Shown here in pieces: positions 1 to 8,695 of a stretch of DNA of 57,252 bases (positions are counted from its first letter, which is position 1; every line of letters begins with the position of its first letter). The notes beneath the pieces are model-generated. The model did no database searches and was not told the DNA's origin. It worked only from the letters and a program-made list of their open reading frames with translations. The translations under genes were made by a program, and so were the position numbers. Origin of the DNA: Roseivirga echinicomitans. GTDB lineage: Bacteria > Bacteroidota > Bacteroidia > Cytophagales > Cyclobacteriaceae. The stretch is from the NCBI RefSeq assembly GCF_001592935.1, contig NZ_LRDB01000014.1, positions 1 through 57,252 of the forward strand, in the 5' to 3' direction.

Positions 1-2182
1 TTTGCCCTACTGAAGCACCCAATACCTTCCTAATTCCTATCTCTTTAGTTTTCTGACTGGCCAAAAAGGCGACCAAACCATACAGTCCTAAACAGCCAAT
101 GAGAATGGCAATGCCAGAAAAAATCTGGAAGAGGTTCATCATATTGGCCTCCTCTTCATAATTCTCCATTATACTTTCAGAAAATAGAGAGTAATCGAAA
201 AGCACATTTGGATATTGCTTTGTCCATGCGGCTTCAAGGGCAGAAATCACATTCCCCATTTGTTTATCGGTTCCTTCAAAACGAAGGGCTCCTTCATAGA
301 AATAACCTTGATATGTAACCAAAATAGTAGGTTCAATTTTCTCTTTCAGTGATTTTGTATGGAAGTCATTTATCACGGCAATTACTCTTTTTGCCTCAGC
401 AAAGCCGCTTTCTATTTGTTCCCCTATGGCATCCTCGGGGTTTTCAATCCCCATTAAATCCATGACCGATTTAGAAATAATCGCAACATCCAGCGTATCA
501 GTGGCATTAAAGTTTCTACCGGCCAGAATCTCGATACCATACAAATCCAAGTAATTTTCGTCCGCAACTTTATAGGCCGCATCGTAAGAACCTTCCATTT
601 CGAGCGGGGCATAACCGAAACTCGAGCCTATATTGTTATCAGATAATGGTGATGAAAAATTGAAGCTTATCTTTTCTATTCCTGCGAATGTTGAAAGCTC
701 ATTTCTCAACGGATTGAGTTTTTCGCTTGCATTAGTTGGTAGGGGAAAAGTAACAATGGATGTTTTTCTAAAGCCCAAGTCCTTCTCCTCGAAGAATTGC
801 ATTTGAGAGATAACCACCAGCGTACAAACCACCAATAGTTGTGAAATAACAAATTGAAAAACCACCAAGCCCCTGCGAGTATTCACATTACCAGAAAGTG
901 CCGATTGGCCTTTGTTTTTCAATGCCATTACAGGTGCCAGTCTGGATAAAATCAATGAGGGATATAAGCCAGCCATCAAAGTGACTCCTGCTGTTATCCC
1001 CAGCAAAATCATAATAAGCTGAGGGTCTTGAAGTAGGTTGAGTGATAGATTATATCCAACAAACTGCTCCATGTTTTTCATCATCAGTTCAGCAGCGCCC
1101 AACGATATCAAAACTGAAATGATGGTGATAAAAAAAGTTTCACCCAAAAATTGCTGCATCAACTGCTCCTTTCTTCCGCCCAAAACCTTACGAATACCAA
1201 CTTCCTTCGACCGCTTTATGGCCAAAGCCGTAGATAAATTCACGAAATTGATACAAGCAGTCAAGATTAAGAAAACTCCGATGGCTATTGGTATGGTCAG
1301 AAAATCAGAAGAAACCCCTGCGTCATTATAAGTGTTATACTGAGGCTGAAAATGGATATCGGCCATTGCTTGAAAGCCATACACCGTATTTTCCGGGTCT
1401 TCTGGCATATATTTTTTTACAATCTCTGTCAAGGCAGCCTCTATTTGGATATCCTCCACCCCTTTCGCCTTCAGAAAAAAGACATTGGCATTTGACGAAG
1501 TTGAGTTCCATGATTCTGGCTGATAGAAATCGAAAATTGACTTGATAGCCTCATATTCAATTATAAAGCTAAAAGGCACTGAACTGTTCACTGGCGGGTC
1601 TTTTACCACAGCCGTTATAAAAACGTCAAGTTTATCATTGAGCCTAACCTCTTTACCTATTACTCTGTCATAACCGCCATCAGTAATGCCGAAGAGTTTT
1701 TCAACCAAAGAAACCGAAATAACAGCGGAATTTGGCTTGTCCAAAGCGGTTTCAGGATTACCCAATTCAAACTCATAATCAAAAAGATTGAAGTACTCTT
1801 TGTCGGCAAAAGTAATACCATCCCTTTGCGCAAAGTGCTGTAAATCACCAATGGAATTGGTAATACTCAATTGACTTTCCCCTATTCCAAAAGTCCGAAC
1901 AGGCACGCCATAGTCAGGATAGTCGGTTTTAAAGGCAAGTGTAAAAGGATTCTGAATTCCCGCATCAAACTCTACCTGATTTGGGCTTTCAGTTCGTTTG
2001 GTAAACCTATAGAGGTTATCAAAATTGCTTTGGTACTGATCGAAACTCTTTTCGAAAAGCACAATTTTAAAGAGAACAATGGCTGCGCTAATTCCTAGTG
2101 CCAGCCCAAACACATTAATAATCGTGTAAGTCTTGTTTCTGGTAAGGTTTCTGAAAGCTGTTGTGATATAGTTTTTGAGCAT
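1..2182 (-). CDS. FtsX/MacB-like ABC transporter permease (3' end cut by window)
   Basis: This reading frame runs open from an ATG at 2182 (MLKNYITTAFRNLTRNKTYT) to the window edge, about 727 codons, so the C-terminus is missing. The N-terminus has one membrane segment followed by a large periplasmic MacB-core-like region. A cluster of membrane segments follows around 1300-950 with the family motif AIKRSKEVGIRKVLGGRKEQL, then a second periplasmic region. A last motif (TKEIGIRKVLGA) lies at the window edge. This duplicated layout is typical of Bacteroidota MacB/FtsX-type permeases, which pair with an ABC ATPase not visible here. Such proteins act in the inner membrane, usually in efflux or lipoprotein/envelope mechanotransmission; the substrate is unknown. 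It is divergent from a sigma-54 response regulator and has a sigma-54-like promoter in front, so I infer control by that two-component system. Confidence 0.9.
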   Translation of the reverse strand, partial: MLKNYITTAFRNLTRNKTYTIINVFGLALGISAAIVLFKIVLFEKSFDQYQSNFDNLYRFTKRTESPNQVEFDAGIQNPFTLAFKTDYPDYGVPVRTFGIGESQLSITNSIGDLQHFAQRDGITFADKEYFNLFDYEFELGNPETALDKPNSAVISVSLVEKLFGITDGGYDRVIGKEVRLNDKLDVFITAVVKDPPVNSSVPFSFIIEYEAIKSIFDFYQPESWNSTSSNANVFFLKAKGVEDIQIEAALTEIVKKYMPEDPENTVYGFQAMADIHFQPQYNTYNDAGVSSDFLTIPIAIGVFLILTACINFVNLSTALAIKRSKEVGIRKVLGGRKEQLMQQFLGETFFITIISVLISLGAAELMMKNMEQFVGYNLSLNLLQDPQLIMILLGITAGVTLMAGLYPSLILSRLAPVMALKNKGQSALSGNVNTRRGLVVFQFVISQLLVVCTLVVISQMQFFEEKDLGFRKTSIVTFPLPTNASEKLNPLRNELSTFAGIEKISFNFSSPLSDNNIGSSFGYAPLEMEGSYDAAYKVADENYLDLYGIEILAGRNFNATDTLDVAIISKSVMDLMGIENPEDAIGEQIESGFAEAKRVIAVINDFHTKSLKEKIEPTILVTYQGYFYEGALRFEGTDKQMGNVISALEAAWTKQYPNVLFDYSLFSESIMENYEEEANMMNLFQIFSGIAILIGCLGLYGLVAFLASQKTKEIGIRKVLGASVGQ

Positions 2183-2210
2183 AGTTTGACCTTTATGATA
2201 CAGCTGCCAT

Positions 2211-2226
2211 ACCAATAGCAGTGCCA
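2211..2226 (-). promoter_or_regulatory. Candidate sigma-54 (-24/-12) promoter of the ABC permease
   Basis: On the minus strand the sequence is TGGCAC, 5 bases, then TTGGT. The consensus is TGGCAC-N5-TTGCA, so the -24 box is perfect, the GG-to-GG spacing of 10 is right and the -12 box has GG in place of GC. It lies 28 bases upstream of the permease ATG at 2182, in the gap shared with a sigma-54 activator gene. The position and pairing support function; the -12 mismatch weakens it. Confidence 0.45.
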
Positions 2227-2337
2227 AACATATATACAATTGATTTACTGATAGTTACATCCAATTCGGAAAATAAATAGTCTATATATCGTTTGTTTTC
2301 AATACATTTAACTGTTTGGTTTTGATACAGTATCTCC

Positions 2338-3711
2338 ATGAGTAAGACAGAAGCAAAAATTTTAGTGGTTGACGATGATATTGATGTGCTTAACACCGCA
2401 CGGATGTATTTGAAACAGCAGTTCACACTGGTTCAAATTGAAAATGACCCAGAGCAAATCCCCGATCACTTAGAGCGTGAAGCCTTCGATGTAGTGTTGC
2501 TCGATATGAATTTCAAGAAAGGAGACAACGAAGGAGAAGAAGGTTTGAAGTGGCTCAACCGAATTCTAACCATCGATCCAAACGCGATAGTGATACTGAT
2601 TACAGCCTATGGTGAATTTGACTTGGCGGTGAAAGCTGTAAAGTCTGGTGCTACCGACTTTCTGCCTAAACCATGGAAAAACGAAAAGCTCTTCGGCACT
2701 ATTCAATCCGCCCTACAGCTAAGGCAAAGCAAGCTGGAAGTCGACCGACTGAAAAGCACTCAAAAAACGCTCTCCAGCGAGATTGATCAAAAGTTCGAGA
2801 ACTTCATTGGTGAATCATTGCCCATACAAAAGGTCTTCTCTTTAATTGAAAAAGTAGGCCCCACCGAAGCCAATGTCTTGGTTTTGGGTGAAAATGGAAC
2901 TGGAAAAGAGTTGGCCGCTCGTGCCTTACATCGCCAGTCGGAGCGAAAGGGCAAGGTTTTCATCAATGTAGATTTAGGCTCTATCAGCGAAAACCTTTTT
3001 GAAAGCGAACTCTTTGGCCATGTACGAGGCGCCTTTACAGATGCCAAAGAAGACAAACCCGGTAGGTTTGAGCTGGCTTCTGGCGGCACACTTTTTTTAG
3101 ATGAAATAGGTAATCTCTCTCTTCCTTTACAAGCCAAACTCCTCACCGTTTTACAACAAAGAAAAGTAAGTCGAGTGGGTTCAGGAAAAGAAATCTCAGT
3201 TGATATTCGTTTGATCTGCGCCACCAATATGCCATTGTACGAAATGGTGAAGGAAGGCACTTTCCGCCAAGATTTGCTCTACAGAATTAATACCGTGGAA
3301 CTGAGAATGCCCGCACTAGCCGAAAGAACTGAGGATATCGATTTACTCGTGCAGCATTTTATGCAGCTCTACGGTAAGAAATATCAGAAACCGAAAATGC
3401 GAATTGATCAAAATACCATTGCCAAACTCAAGAAGTATCATTGGCCTGGGAATATTCGCGAACTGCAACATGCCATAGAACGTGCCATCATTTTGGCTGA
3501 TGACCATAAGCTTACCGCTGACGATTTTGTACTTCAACCTAACCGCAGTAACAAACGTTTGGAGGAAGATATTCTAGACCTTTCAGAAATGGAAAAGCGC
3601 CTCATCTTAAAAGCGCTAGATAAGAACAACGGAAACGTAACCCGTGCCGCGAAAGATCTGGGCATTGATCGGTTGGCTTTGTATAGAAGACTTCAGAAAT
3701 ACGGACTGTAG
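2338..3711 (+). CDS. Sigma-54-dependent response regulator, NtrC family
   Basis: 457 aa with three domains in order. A receiver domain covers roughly residues 7-125, with phospho-acceptor Asp56 in LLDMN and a conserved Lys in LPKPWK. An AAA+ sigma-54 interaction domain covers about 153-385, with Walker A GENGTGKE starting at residue 184, the sigma-54 contact loop GAFTDA at 231-236 (a variant of GAFTGA) and Walker B TLFLDEIG. A Fis-type helix-turn-helix is at about 415-457. Phosphorylated proteins of this class remodel RNA polymerase-sigma-54 at -24/-12 promoters. The likely partner kinase is at 4575-5930, and the likely target is the divergent ABC permease, which has a sigma-54-like promoter. 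The ATG at 2338 starts directly with the receiver domain. The signal it answers is not evident. Confidence 0.95.
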   Translation: MSKTEAKILVVDDDIDVLNTARMYLKQQFTLVQIENDPEQIPDHLEREAFDVVLLDMNFKKGDNEGEEGLKWLNRILTIDPNAIVILITAYGEFDLAVKAVKSGATDFLPKPWKNEKLFGTIQSALQLRQSKLEVDRLKSTQKTLSSEIDQKFENFIGESLPIQKVFSLIEKVGPTEANVLVLGENGTGKELAARALHRQSERKGKVFINVDLGSISENLFESELFGHVRGAFTDAKEDKPGRFELASGGTLFLDEIGNLSLPLQAKLLTVLQQRKVSRVGSGKEISVDIRLICATNMPLYEMVKEGTFRQDLLYRINTVELRMPALAERTEDIDLLVQHFMQLYGKKYQKPKMRIDQNTIAKLKKYHWPGNIRELQHAIERAIILADDHKLTADDFVLQPNRSNKRLEEDILDLSEMEKRLILKALDKNNGNVTRAAKDLGIDRLALYRRLQKYGL

Positions 3712-3788
3712 TTGAGTTAAGGGTTAATAGGAATGAGTTATTAGGCAGAAGTTATCAGTTATCAGTTATCCGAAAATAGAAATCAGGA

Positions 3789-4508
3789 ATGAAAATACCC
3801 GTAATTCAAGGAGTAATTGATCGAAGAATTCTTATTAACTATCAAATTGATAAGGATGTACTTGAATCTTTCTTGCCACACCCTTTCAAGCCCAAATTAG
3901 TGAAGGGCAAAGGGATAGCTGGTATCTGCTTGATCCGATTAAAGGAAATCAGACCAAAAGGCCTCCCAAAAAGCATAGGCATTTCCTCTGAAAACGGAGC
4001 CCACCGAATTGCAGTAGAATGGGAGTCAGAAGGAATCACAAAAGAAGGAGTCTACATTCCTCGAAGAGATACTTCATCTAGACTCAACGCTTTCGCAGGA
4101 GGCACTCTCTTTCCAGGAGAACATCATTTGGCCGATTTTAAAGTGAGTGAATTAAGTGGTAATTATGAAGTATCGTTTGAAAGCAATGATCAAACAAAGC
4201 TTTTAATTTTGGCTAAAGTGACCGAAAAATGGGGCGACAATAGTATATTCCAAAACATCAATGAGGCCTCATCATTTTTTGAACAAGGCGCTGTTGGCTA
4301 TTCACCTAATAACAAAAAGACATTTGACGGATTAGAATTAAAAACCACAAACTGGAAAGTAACACCTCTCGAGGTTTTAAAGGTTGAATCTAGTTTTTTC
4401 GACAACGAACAAGTATTCCCAAAAGGGTCTGTGAAGTTTGACAACGCATTATTAATGAAGAACATCTCCCACGAATGGATCGGTCTAGAAGAAATATGCT
4501 CCAAATAA
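3789..4508 (+). CDS. DUF2071 (YqjF-like) family protein
   Basis: 239 aa, soluble, no signal peptide. It matches the DUF2071/YqjF family, whose members have an acetoacetate-decarboxylase-like beta-barrel fold. Recognisable family features are the N-terminal LINYQIDKDVLESFLP segment and the central SRLNAFAGGTLFPGEHH segment. No enzymatic activity is established for the family. It sits between the response regulator and the kinase gene on the same strand, with an 77-base gap upstream (containing three copies of the short repeat TTATCAG) and 66 bases downstream, so it is probably transcribed with them. Its insertion between the usually adjacent regulator and kinase genes is unusual. Confidence 0.8.
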   Translation: MKIPVIQGVIDRRILINYQIDKDVLESFLPHPFKPKLVKGKGIAGICLIRLKEIRPKGLPKSIGISSENGAHRIAVEWESEGITKEGVYIPRRDTSSRLNAFAGGTLFPGEHHLADFKVSELSGNYEVSFESNDQTKLLILAKVTEKWGDNSIFQNINEASSFFEQGAVGYSPNNKKTFDGLELKTTNWKVTPLEVLKVESSFFDNEQVFPKGSVKFDNALLMKNISHEWIGLEEICSK

Positions 4509-4574
4509 AAGAACCCATGAACATTAACCTCTTAACCAATACACTCATAACCCTTAACTATTAACTAACCAAAA

Positions 4575-5930
4575 ATGGTTTCAAAGCGATTCAGCCTTCT
4601 TGTAATAATTCGGATAACGTTATTGATGTTAACGCTAACGGGCTTGGCTTTTATTTTCGCCAAAACTGAGTTGTTCTTCAATCAAATCATTCTGCTTTCT
4701 ATTGTTATTATTCAGGTGGCTGAGTTGATACGCTTTATCACCTTCACCAACAGAGAACTGGCAAAACTTCTCTTGGCCATTCGCTATTCAGATTTTTCGA
4801 TTTCATTTAAAGGCAAGAAGCACGGCAAATCCTTTCAGGAATTACAAGATGCTTTTGTGGAAATTATAGAAGCCTTTAAAAAAGTATCCGTTGAAAAGGA
4901 AGCCCAGTTCAGGTTTCTAAAAGTGATTGTAGACAATGTGAACGTGGGGATCATTGCCATAAAGGAAGAGCATCAAATTGAGCTCATGAATAAAACCGCC
5001 CAAACTCTTTTAGGGGTTGGCGTACCCAATTATTGGAAGCAACTACAACAGCTTTCCCCTCAATTTTCTCGTGAATTTTCTGAGATGGACGACAACGAAA
5101 GAAAGTTAATTGAACTGAACGTTAAAGGTGATAAACTTCAAATTTCCGCCCATGTTACCCGACTGAAAATTTTAAACTTCAGGTACTCGATCATCACTTT
5201 TCAGAACATTAAGTCGGAGATTGAACAGAAGGAAATTGAGGCTTGGCATAAGCTTATTCGTATTCTTACGCACGAAATCATGAACTCGGTCACGCCTATT
5301 ACTTCACTTACGGAAACCATGCAGATGATGCTACACAAAGGCGAAAACCTTGAGAAGTCCATTGACGAAATTTCTGAAGAAGATTTGGCCGACATCCGTT
5401 TTTCATTGGAAACCATTCAAAGGCGAAGTGAAGGCCTTCTCCATTTTGTGGACGATTATCGTAAACTCACCCGAGTTAAAAATCTGGACAAAGAGCGCAC
5501 AGATGCCATTGAATTATTAGAAAACATGGCGCAGCTCATGAAGCCAGAGCTTCAGAAAGAGAACATCACATTGGAACTTCACCTTAAAAGTGCCTTCGAA
5601 CTTTCTATCGACAGAAAATTAATTGAACAGGTGCTGATTAACCTAATTACGAATGCAAAGCATGCATTAAAGGAGACTGAAAACCCTCGAATCACTTTAA
5701 GGACTTATTTCCGAGAGTCAGAAAAAGTAATTGAAGTGACGGACAACGGAATGGGAATTGAAGAAAGTAAGATTGATCAAATTTTCATTCCTTTCTTCTC
5801 TACAAAAGAACAGGGTTCTGGAATTGGGCTGAGCCTTTCTAAGCAAATCATGAAAAAGCACAAAGGTGACCTCACCGTCAAATCAGAGAAAGACCAAGGT
5901 GCCAGTTTCTTTTTAGTGTTTAAGTATTGA
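4575..5930 (+). CDS. NtrY-like sensor histidine kinase
   Basis: 451 aa. Two N-terminal membrane segments (about residues 8-28 and 34-53) with almost no periplasmic loop are followed by a linker and a PAS-like domain (about 110-215). A HisKA dimerisation/phospho-acceptor domain follows, with His233 in ILTHEIMNS. The C-terminal HATPase has N-box NLITNAKHAL, G1 DNGMGI, F-box FIPFFSTK and G2 GSGIGLSLSKQI. Lack of a periplasmic sensor domain suggests it reads an intramembrane or cytoplasmic cue. It most likely phosphorylates the NtrC-type regulator encoded upstream; this pairing next to FtsX-like permeases is common in Bacteroidota. It starts at the ATG at 4575 just before the first membrane helix. 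Confidence 0.93.
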   Translation: MVSKRFSLLVIIRITLLMLTLTGLAFIFAKTELFFNQIILLSIVIIQVAELIRFITFTNRELAKLLLAIRYSDFSISFKGKKHGKSFQELQDAFVEIIEAFKKVSVEKEAQFRFLKVIVDNVNVGIIAIKEEHQIELMNKTAQTLLGVGVPNYWKQLQQLSPQFSREFSEMDDNERKLIELNVKGDKLQISAHVTRLKILNFRYSIITFQNIKSEIEQKEIEAWHKLIRILTHEIMNSVTPITSLTETMQMMLHKGENLEKSIDEISEEDLADIRFSLETIQRRSEGLLHFVDDYRKLTRVKNLDKERTDAIELLENMAQLMKPELQKENITLELHLKSAFELSIDRKLIEQVLINLITNAKHALKETENPRITLRTYFRESEKVIEVTDNGMGIEESKIDQIFIPFFSTKEQGSGIGLSLSKQIMKKHKGDLTVKSEKDQGASFFLVFKY

Positions 5931-5991
5931 GTTCAACAGTTGCATAGTCTACAGACTTACCTGACCCAGCCACTTCTCACCTCACAAACCC

Positions 5992-6130
5992 CAAAGCTAA
6001 ATCATGCTGTAAGCATCTTTTTCAGTAACACAAGAAAACAAATTGTGAGTAGCAGACTACTACGCCCTTTGAAAAAAGCCCTACGGGATGACTGAATAGT
6101 TAGCTTGTCTGGCTAAATAATCTCTTTCGT
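5992..6130. repeat. Tandem repeat unit 1 (about 145 bp, complete)
   Basis: First of a series of related non-coding units. Each has a 5' block (5992-6039 here) containing the small hairpin ATGC-TGTAA-GCAT and the phrase TTTTTCAGTAACACAAGAAA. It is followed by a less conserved middle and a second block with CCCTACGGGATGACTG (about 6079-6094). The distance to the next 5' block is 147 bp. No open frame runs through it. It occupies the 324-base gap between the kinase gene and the GIY-YIG gene. Confidence 0.85.
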
Positions 6131-6138
6131 ACAAACTT

Positions 6139-6186
6139 CAAAGTTAAGTCATGCTGTAAGCATCTTTTTCAGTAACACAAGAAACC
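6139..6186. repeat. Repeat unit 2, 5' block only
   Basis: The 5' block of the repeat is present up to ACACAAGAAAC, then similarity stops. The GIY-YIG gene follows and the rest of the unit reappears after that gene (6582 onward). The arrangement looks like a repeat unit split by insertion of about 400 bp. Confidence 0.8.
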
Positions 6187-6254
6187 GTCCATTCGAGCAA
6201 CCAAAATCAGAAAGTAATTCTCATTTTTTATTTCCGAATTCAGTATTTTCAAAC

Positions 6255-6584
6255 ATGAAAGGTTTTCATGTCTACATTACAACTAACCCCTTAAAAGACT
6301 CTTTGTATACAGGCATGACCAACAACTTAGAATATCGAATCATTGAACATTATCTGAACAGAGGGCATAAGAAGACTTTCGCTGGCAGGTACTACTGCTA
6401 TTGTCTACTTTATTACGAGTTTCATCATTCTGCTGTAGGTGCTATAGAAAGGGAAAAGGAAATTAAAAGCTGGACAAGAGTTAAGAAAGAAGAACTTATA
6501 AACTCAATAAATTCAGAATGGCTGTTTTTGAATGATGAAATAACACCTTGGCCACCTGAACCTGATGTTACGGGGAGGGCTTAG
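6255..6584 (+). CDS. GIY-YIG domain endonuclease (UPF0213-like)
   Basis: 109 aa, a single GIY-YIG nuclease domain. The HVYITTN and LYTGMTNNLEYRIIEH segments correspond to the GIY and YIG strands with the catalytic Arg (in EYRII). The helix AIEREKEIKSW carries the metal-binding Glu, and an Asn lies in ELINSIN. Stand-alone proteins of this family are common in Bacteroidota; they are presumed DNA nucleases but their cellular role is unclear. The gene is embedded in a tandem array of 145-bp repeats, and its last codons and stop lie in repeat-derived sequence (GCTTAGCATC against GTAAGCATC). This suggests that the gene and the repeats belong to one mobile unit. The start is the ATG at 6255, preceded by an AT-rich stretch. 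Confidence 0.85.
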   Translation: MKGFHVYITTNPLKDSLYTGMTNNLEYRIIEHYLNRGHKKTFAGRYYCYCLLYYEFHHSAVGAIEREKEIKSWTRVKKEELINSINSEWLFLNDEITPWPPEPDVTGRA

Positions 6585-6709
6585 CATCATTTTCAGTACA
6601 ACAAGAAAACGAGTTGCGAGCAGCCAACTACTGCGTTGCGTGAAAAGACCCCTACAGGGATGAATGTAAAGCTGGCGTCAACTCTTACATAAAATCGTTC
6701 GCACAATAT
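6582..6709. repeat. Repeat unit 3 (5' truncated)
   Basis: It begins at the stop codon of the GIY-YIG gene with TAGCATCATTTTCAGTA, matching the middle of the 5' block. It continues through the CAAGAAAAC and CCCTACAGGGATGA blocks to the next unit. With 6139-6186 it makes up one interrupted unit; about 27 bp of the 5' block occur on both sides of the nuclease gene. Confidence 0.8.
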
Positions 6710-6850
6710 CTAAAGCTAAGTCATGCTGTAAGCATCCTTTTCAGTAGAACAAGAAAAGCAACAGTGGGACCTGTGATACGTGAAAAGATCCCTACGGGAT
6801 GACTGCAAGATCTGGCTTATCTGGTTAAGCCTCGGCATTGATACAAACCT
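6710..6850. repeat. Repeat unit 4 (complete, 141 bp)
   Basis: Complete unit with the 5' block at 6710-6757 and the CCCTACGGGATGACTG block at 6791-6806. It fills most of the 372-base gap between the GIY-YIG gene and the AsmA-like gene. I see no open frame in that gap. Confidence 0.85.
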
Positions 6851-6897
6851 CAACGTTAAGTCATGCTGTAAGCATCCTTTTCAGAATAGAAAGAAAC
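6851..6897. repeat. Repeat unit 5, 5' block only
   Basis: The last 5' block of the array, ending in TTTTCAGAATAGAAAGAAAC. It lies directly upstream of the next gene's promoter region. Confidence 0.8.
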
Positions 6898-6956
6898 TCA
6901 TTGCCACACTCAAAAACATTCTGGAACACTTTGTGTAATTTAGAAGGGTATCTGCT

Positions 6957-8606
6957 ATGGAAAAACCATCAAAAACTTGGCTCAGAATATTCAAAATTAC
7001 GGGAATCACTGTATTGACAGTAGGTTTATTGCTCTCAATCTTCGTTACCTTCTTTCTCAAAGACATCATTAACAATCGTTTAAAAAAAGAAATTAAAGAT
7101 ACATTTGGGGATTTTTATACCCTATCGTTTGAAAATAGCTACACCTCTTTATCATGGAATGGCTTCAATATAGAATTTGAAAAAGTGGAGTTCGAAACAG
7201 ACACTGCAAACAAATTCATGATGATCCGTTACCCCGCAGTTTTCTTTAAAACCAACTCGTTCAAAGTAGTCAATATCAACATTTCAGACCTTTTGTTTCG
7301 CTCTGTAATTGACGTAAACAAAGTAGCCATTGAAAAGCCTGAACTACTCTTCTTCATTCCAGAAAAAGAGAGCTTAATAGGAAATAACAACTCTAAGAAT
7401 GAAGACTCGAAAAAGAGTGCAATCGGGAGTATCCAAGTAGCCAACTTCGACCTCACTGATGGACATGCCTCTTTCGTCTTTCATCGAAATTTAGCAGATA
7501 CGCTCTACGCTGGAAAGCAGGTAAATGTAAAAATGGAAGATCTAAAAATTGATCTCAATTCTACTGAAAACATCATTAAAACCTCCAAAGTTGAACAAGT
7601 GGCTTTTTCGCTGAACGAAATCCTACTGAGCCCAAAAGACTCAGACTATAAATACCTGATTGACGGCATCAACTTTAACTATAGAGACGAATTACTCCAG
7701 TGCTTTGGCGTAGAAATAACTGCAAAAAGAGACCCTTATAAAATGACCTTGGAGAGTCAGTTTCGAAAAACCATTTTCAATATCACTTTAGATACCCTCA
7801 CTTATCAGTCAGGAAATTTTAAAGAACTGAAAGACCTTTCTTCCATAAAAGGCAAGACCTTACATTTGATCGGATTGGACATGAATCTTGTGAGAAACAA
7901 AAGCGTTCCACTGGATGAAACGCTCTATAAAGAACTATTTCACCAGTCCTTCCTCAACCTCCCAATCCCTGTTGAAGTTGATACTCTGTATTTAAAAGAT
8001 AGCAGCATTGATTATAAAATCTATAGCGACAAAGAGCTTCAACCTGGCAACTTAATACTGACACAGCTGAATGCTACAATTGCTAACCTTTATACTGAAA
8101 AGGAAAAACGTAACAGTATTAAAGCGGACTTTGAGGGTGTTTTCATGCAAGATGCCCCTTTTAAGTTCGAATTTAACCTTCCATTAAACGACCCTAATAA
8201 TCATACCTACAAAGGCTACATTGGCCCAATGAAACTCACTAGCCTCAACCCACTAATTGCTAACCTCACAAGGGTCAAGTTGGCGGAAGGTAAAATCAAC
8301 AGCATCAACTTTGAGGGCCGAGGAAACCAGTTAACAAACTGGGGAACCATGCGCTCTGACTTTGAAGGATTAAAACTGAAAGTAACAGACAATCAAAATA
8401 ATGAACGTTGGTTGCAGTCTGGTTTAGGCAACCTAATTACTAGGAGAAACAACAGAGGAAGCAAAAATGGACTCGCAGATTCAATTGAATACGTTTTTGA
8501 GCGCCCACCCTTCAAAGACCACCTCACACTTTATGCAGGAGGTTTGATTGAAGGTTTTGCACTAAGTATTCTTCCTGAATCGGTATATAACCTCATCATG
8601 CCGTAA
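6957..8606 (+). CDS. AsmA-like membrane-anchored envelope protein (hypothetical)
   Basis: 549 aa. One N-terminal membrane helix (about residues 13-33, after a basic start MEKPSKTWLRIFK) is followed by a long, beta-rich region without further membrane segments. The composition, the early anchor and phrases such as NRLKKEIKDTFGDFYTLSFEN and LNATIANLYTEKEKRNSIKADFEG recall AsmA/DUF748-type proteins. Members of that group sit in the inner membrane, extend into the periplasm, and are linked to outer-membrane lipid transport. Assignment is by overall character rather than a diagnostic motif. It is transcribed in the same direction as the antiporter gene 89 bases downstream, but a functional link is not evident. 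Confidence 0.6.
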   Translation: MEKPSKTWLRIFKITGITVLTVGLLLSIFVTFFLKDIINNRLKKEIKDTFGDFYTLSFENSYTSLSWNGFNIEFEKVEFETDTANKFMMIRYPAVFFKTNSFKVVNINISDLLFRSVIDVNKVAIEKPELLFFIPEKESLIGNNNSKNEDSKKSAIGSIQVANFDLTDGHASFVFHRNLADTLYAGKQVNVKMEDLKIDLNSTENIIKTSKVEQVAFSLNEILLSPKDSDYKYLIDGINFNYRDELLQCFGVEITAKRDPYKMTLESQFRKTIFNITLDTLTYQSGNFKELKDLSSIKGKTLHLIGLDMNLVRNKSVPLDETLYKELFHQSFLNLPIPVEVDTLYLKDSSIDYKIYSDKELQPGNLILTQLNATIANLYTEKEKRNSIKADFEGVFMQDAPFKFEFNLPLNDPNNHTYKGYIGPMKLTSLNPLIANLTRVKLAEGKINSINFEGRGNQLTNWGTMRSDFEGLKLKVTDNQNNERWLQSGLGNLITRRNNRGSKNGLADSIEYVFERPPFKDHLTLYAGGLIEGFALSILPESVYNLIMP

Positions 8607-8695
8607 TAATCGAAATGATTATTGCTCTTCTTTATCACACAATTCGATTAAAGGTTTTATTTTGCCATTACTGGTTTAAACCTTAATAGAAGTCA

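Noticed and set aside
5992-6897. Regularly spaced repeats that might be a CRISPR array
   Set aside because: Units are about 145 bp, similar over most of their length and without unique spacers of constant size; no cas genes nearby.
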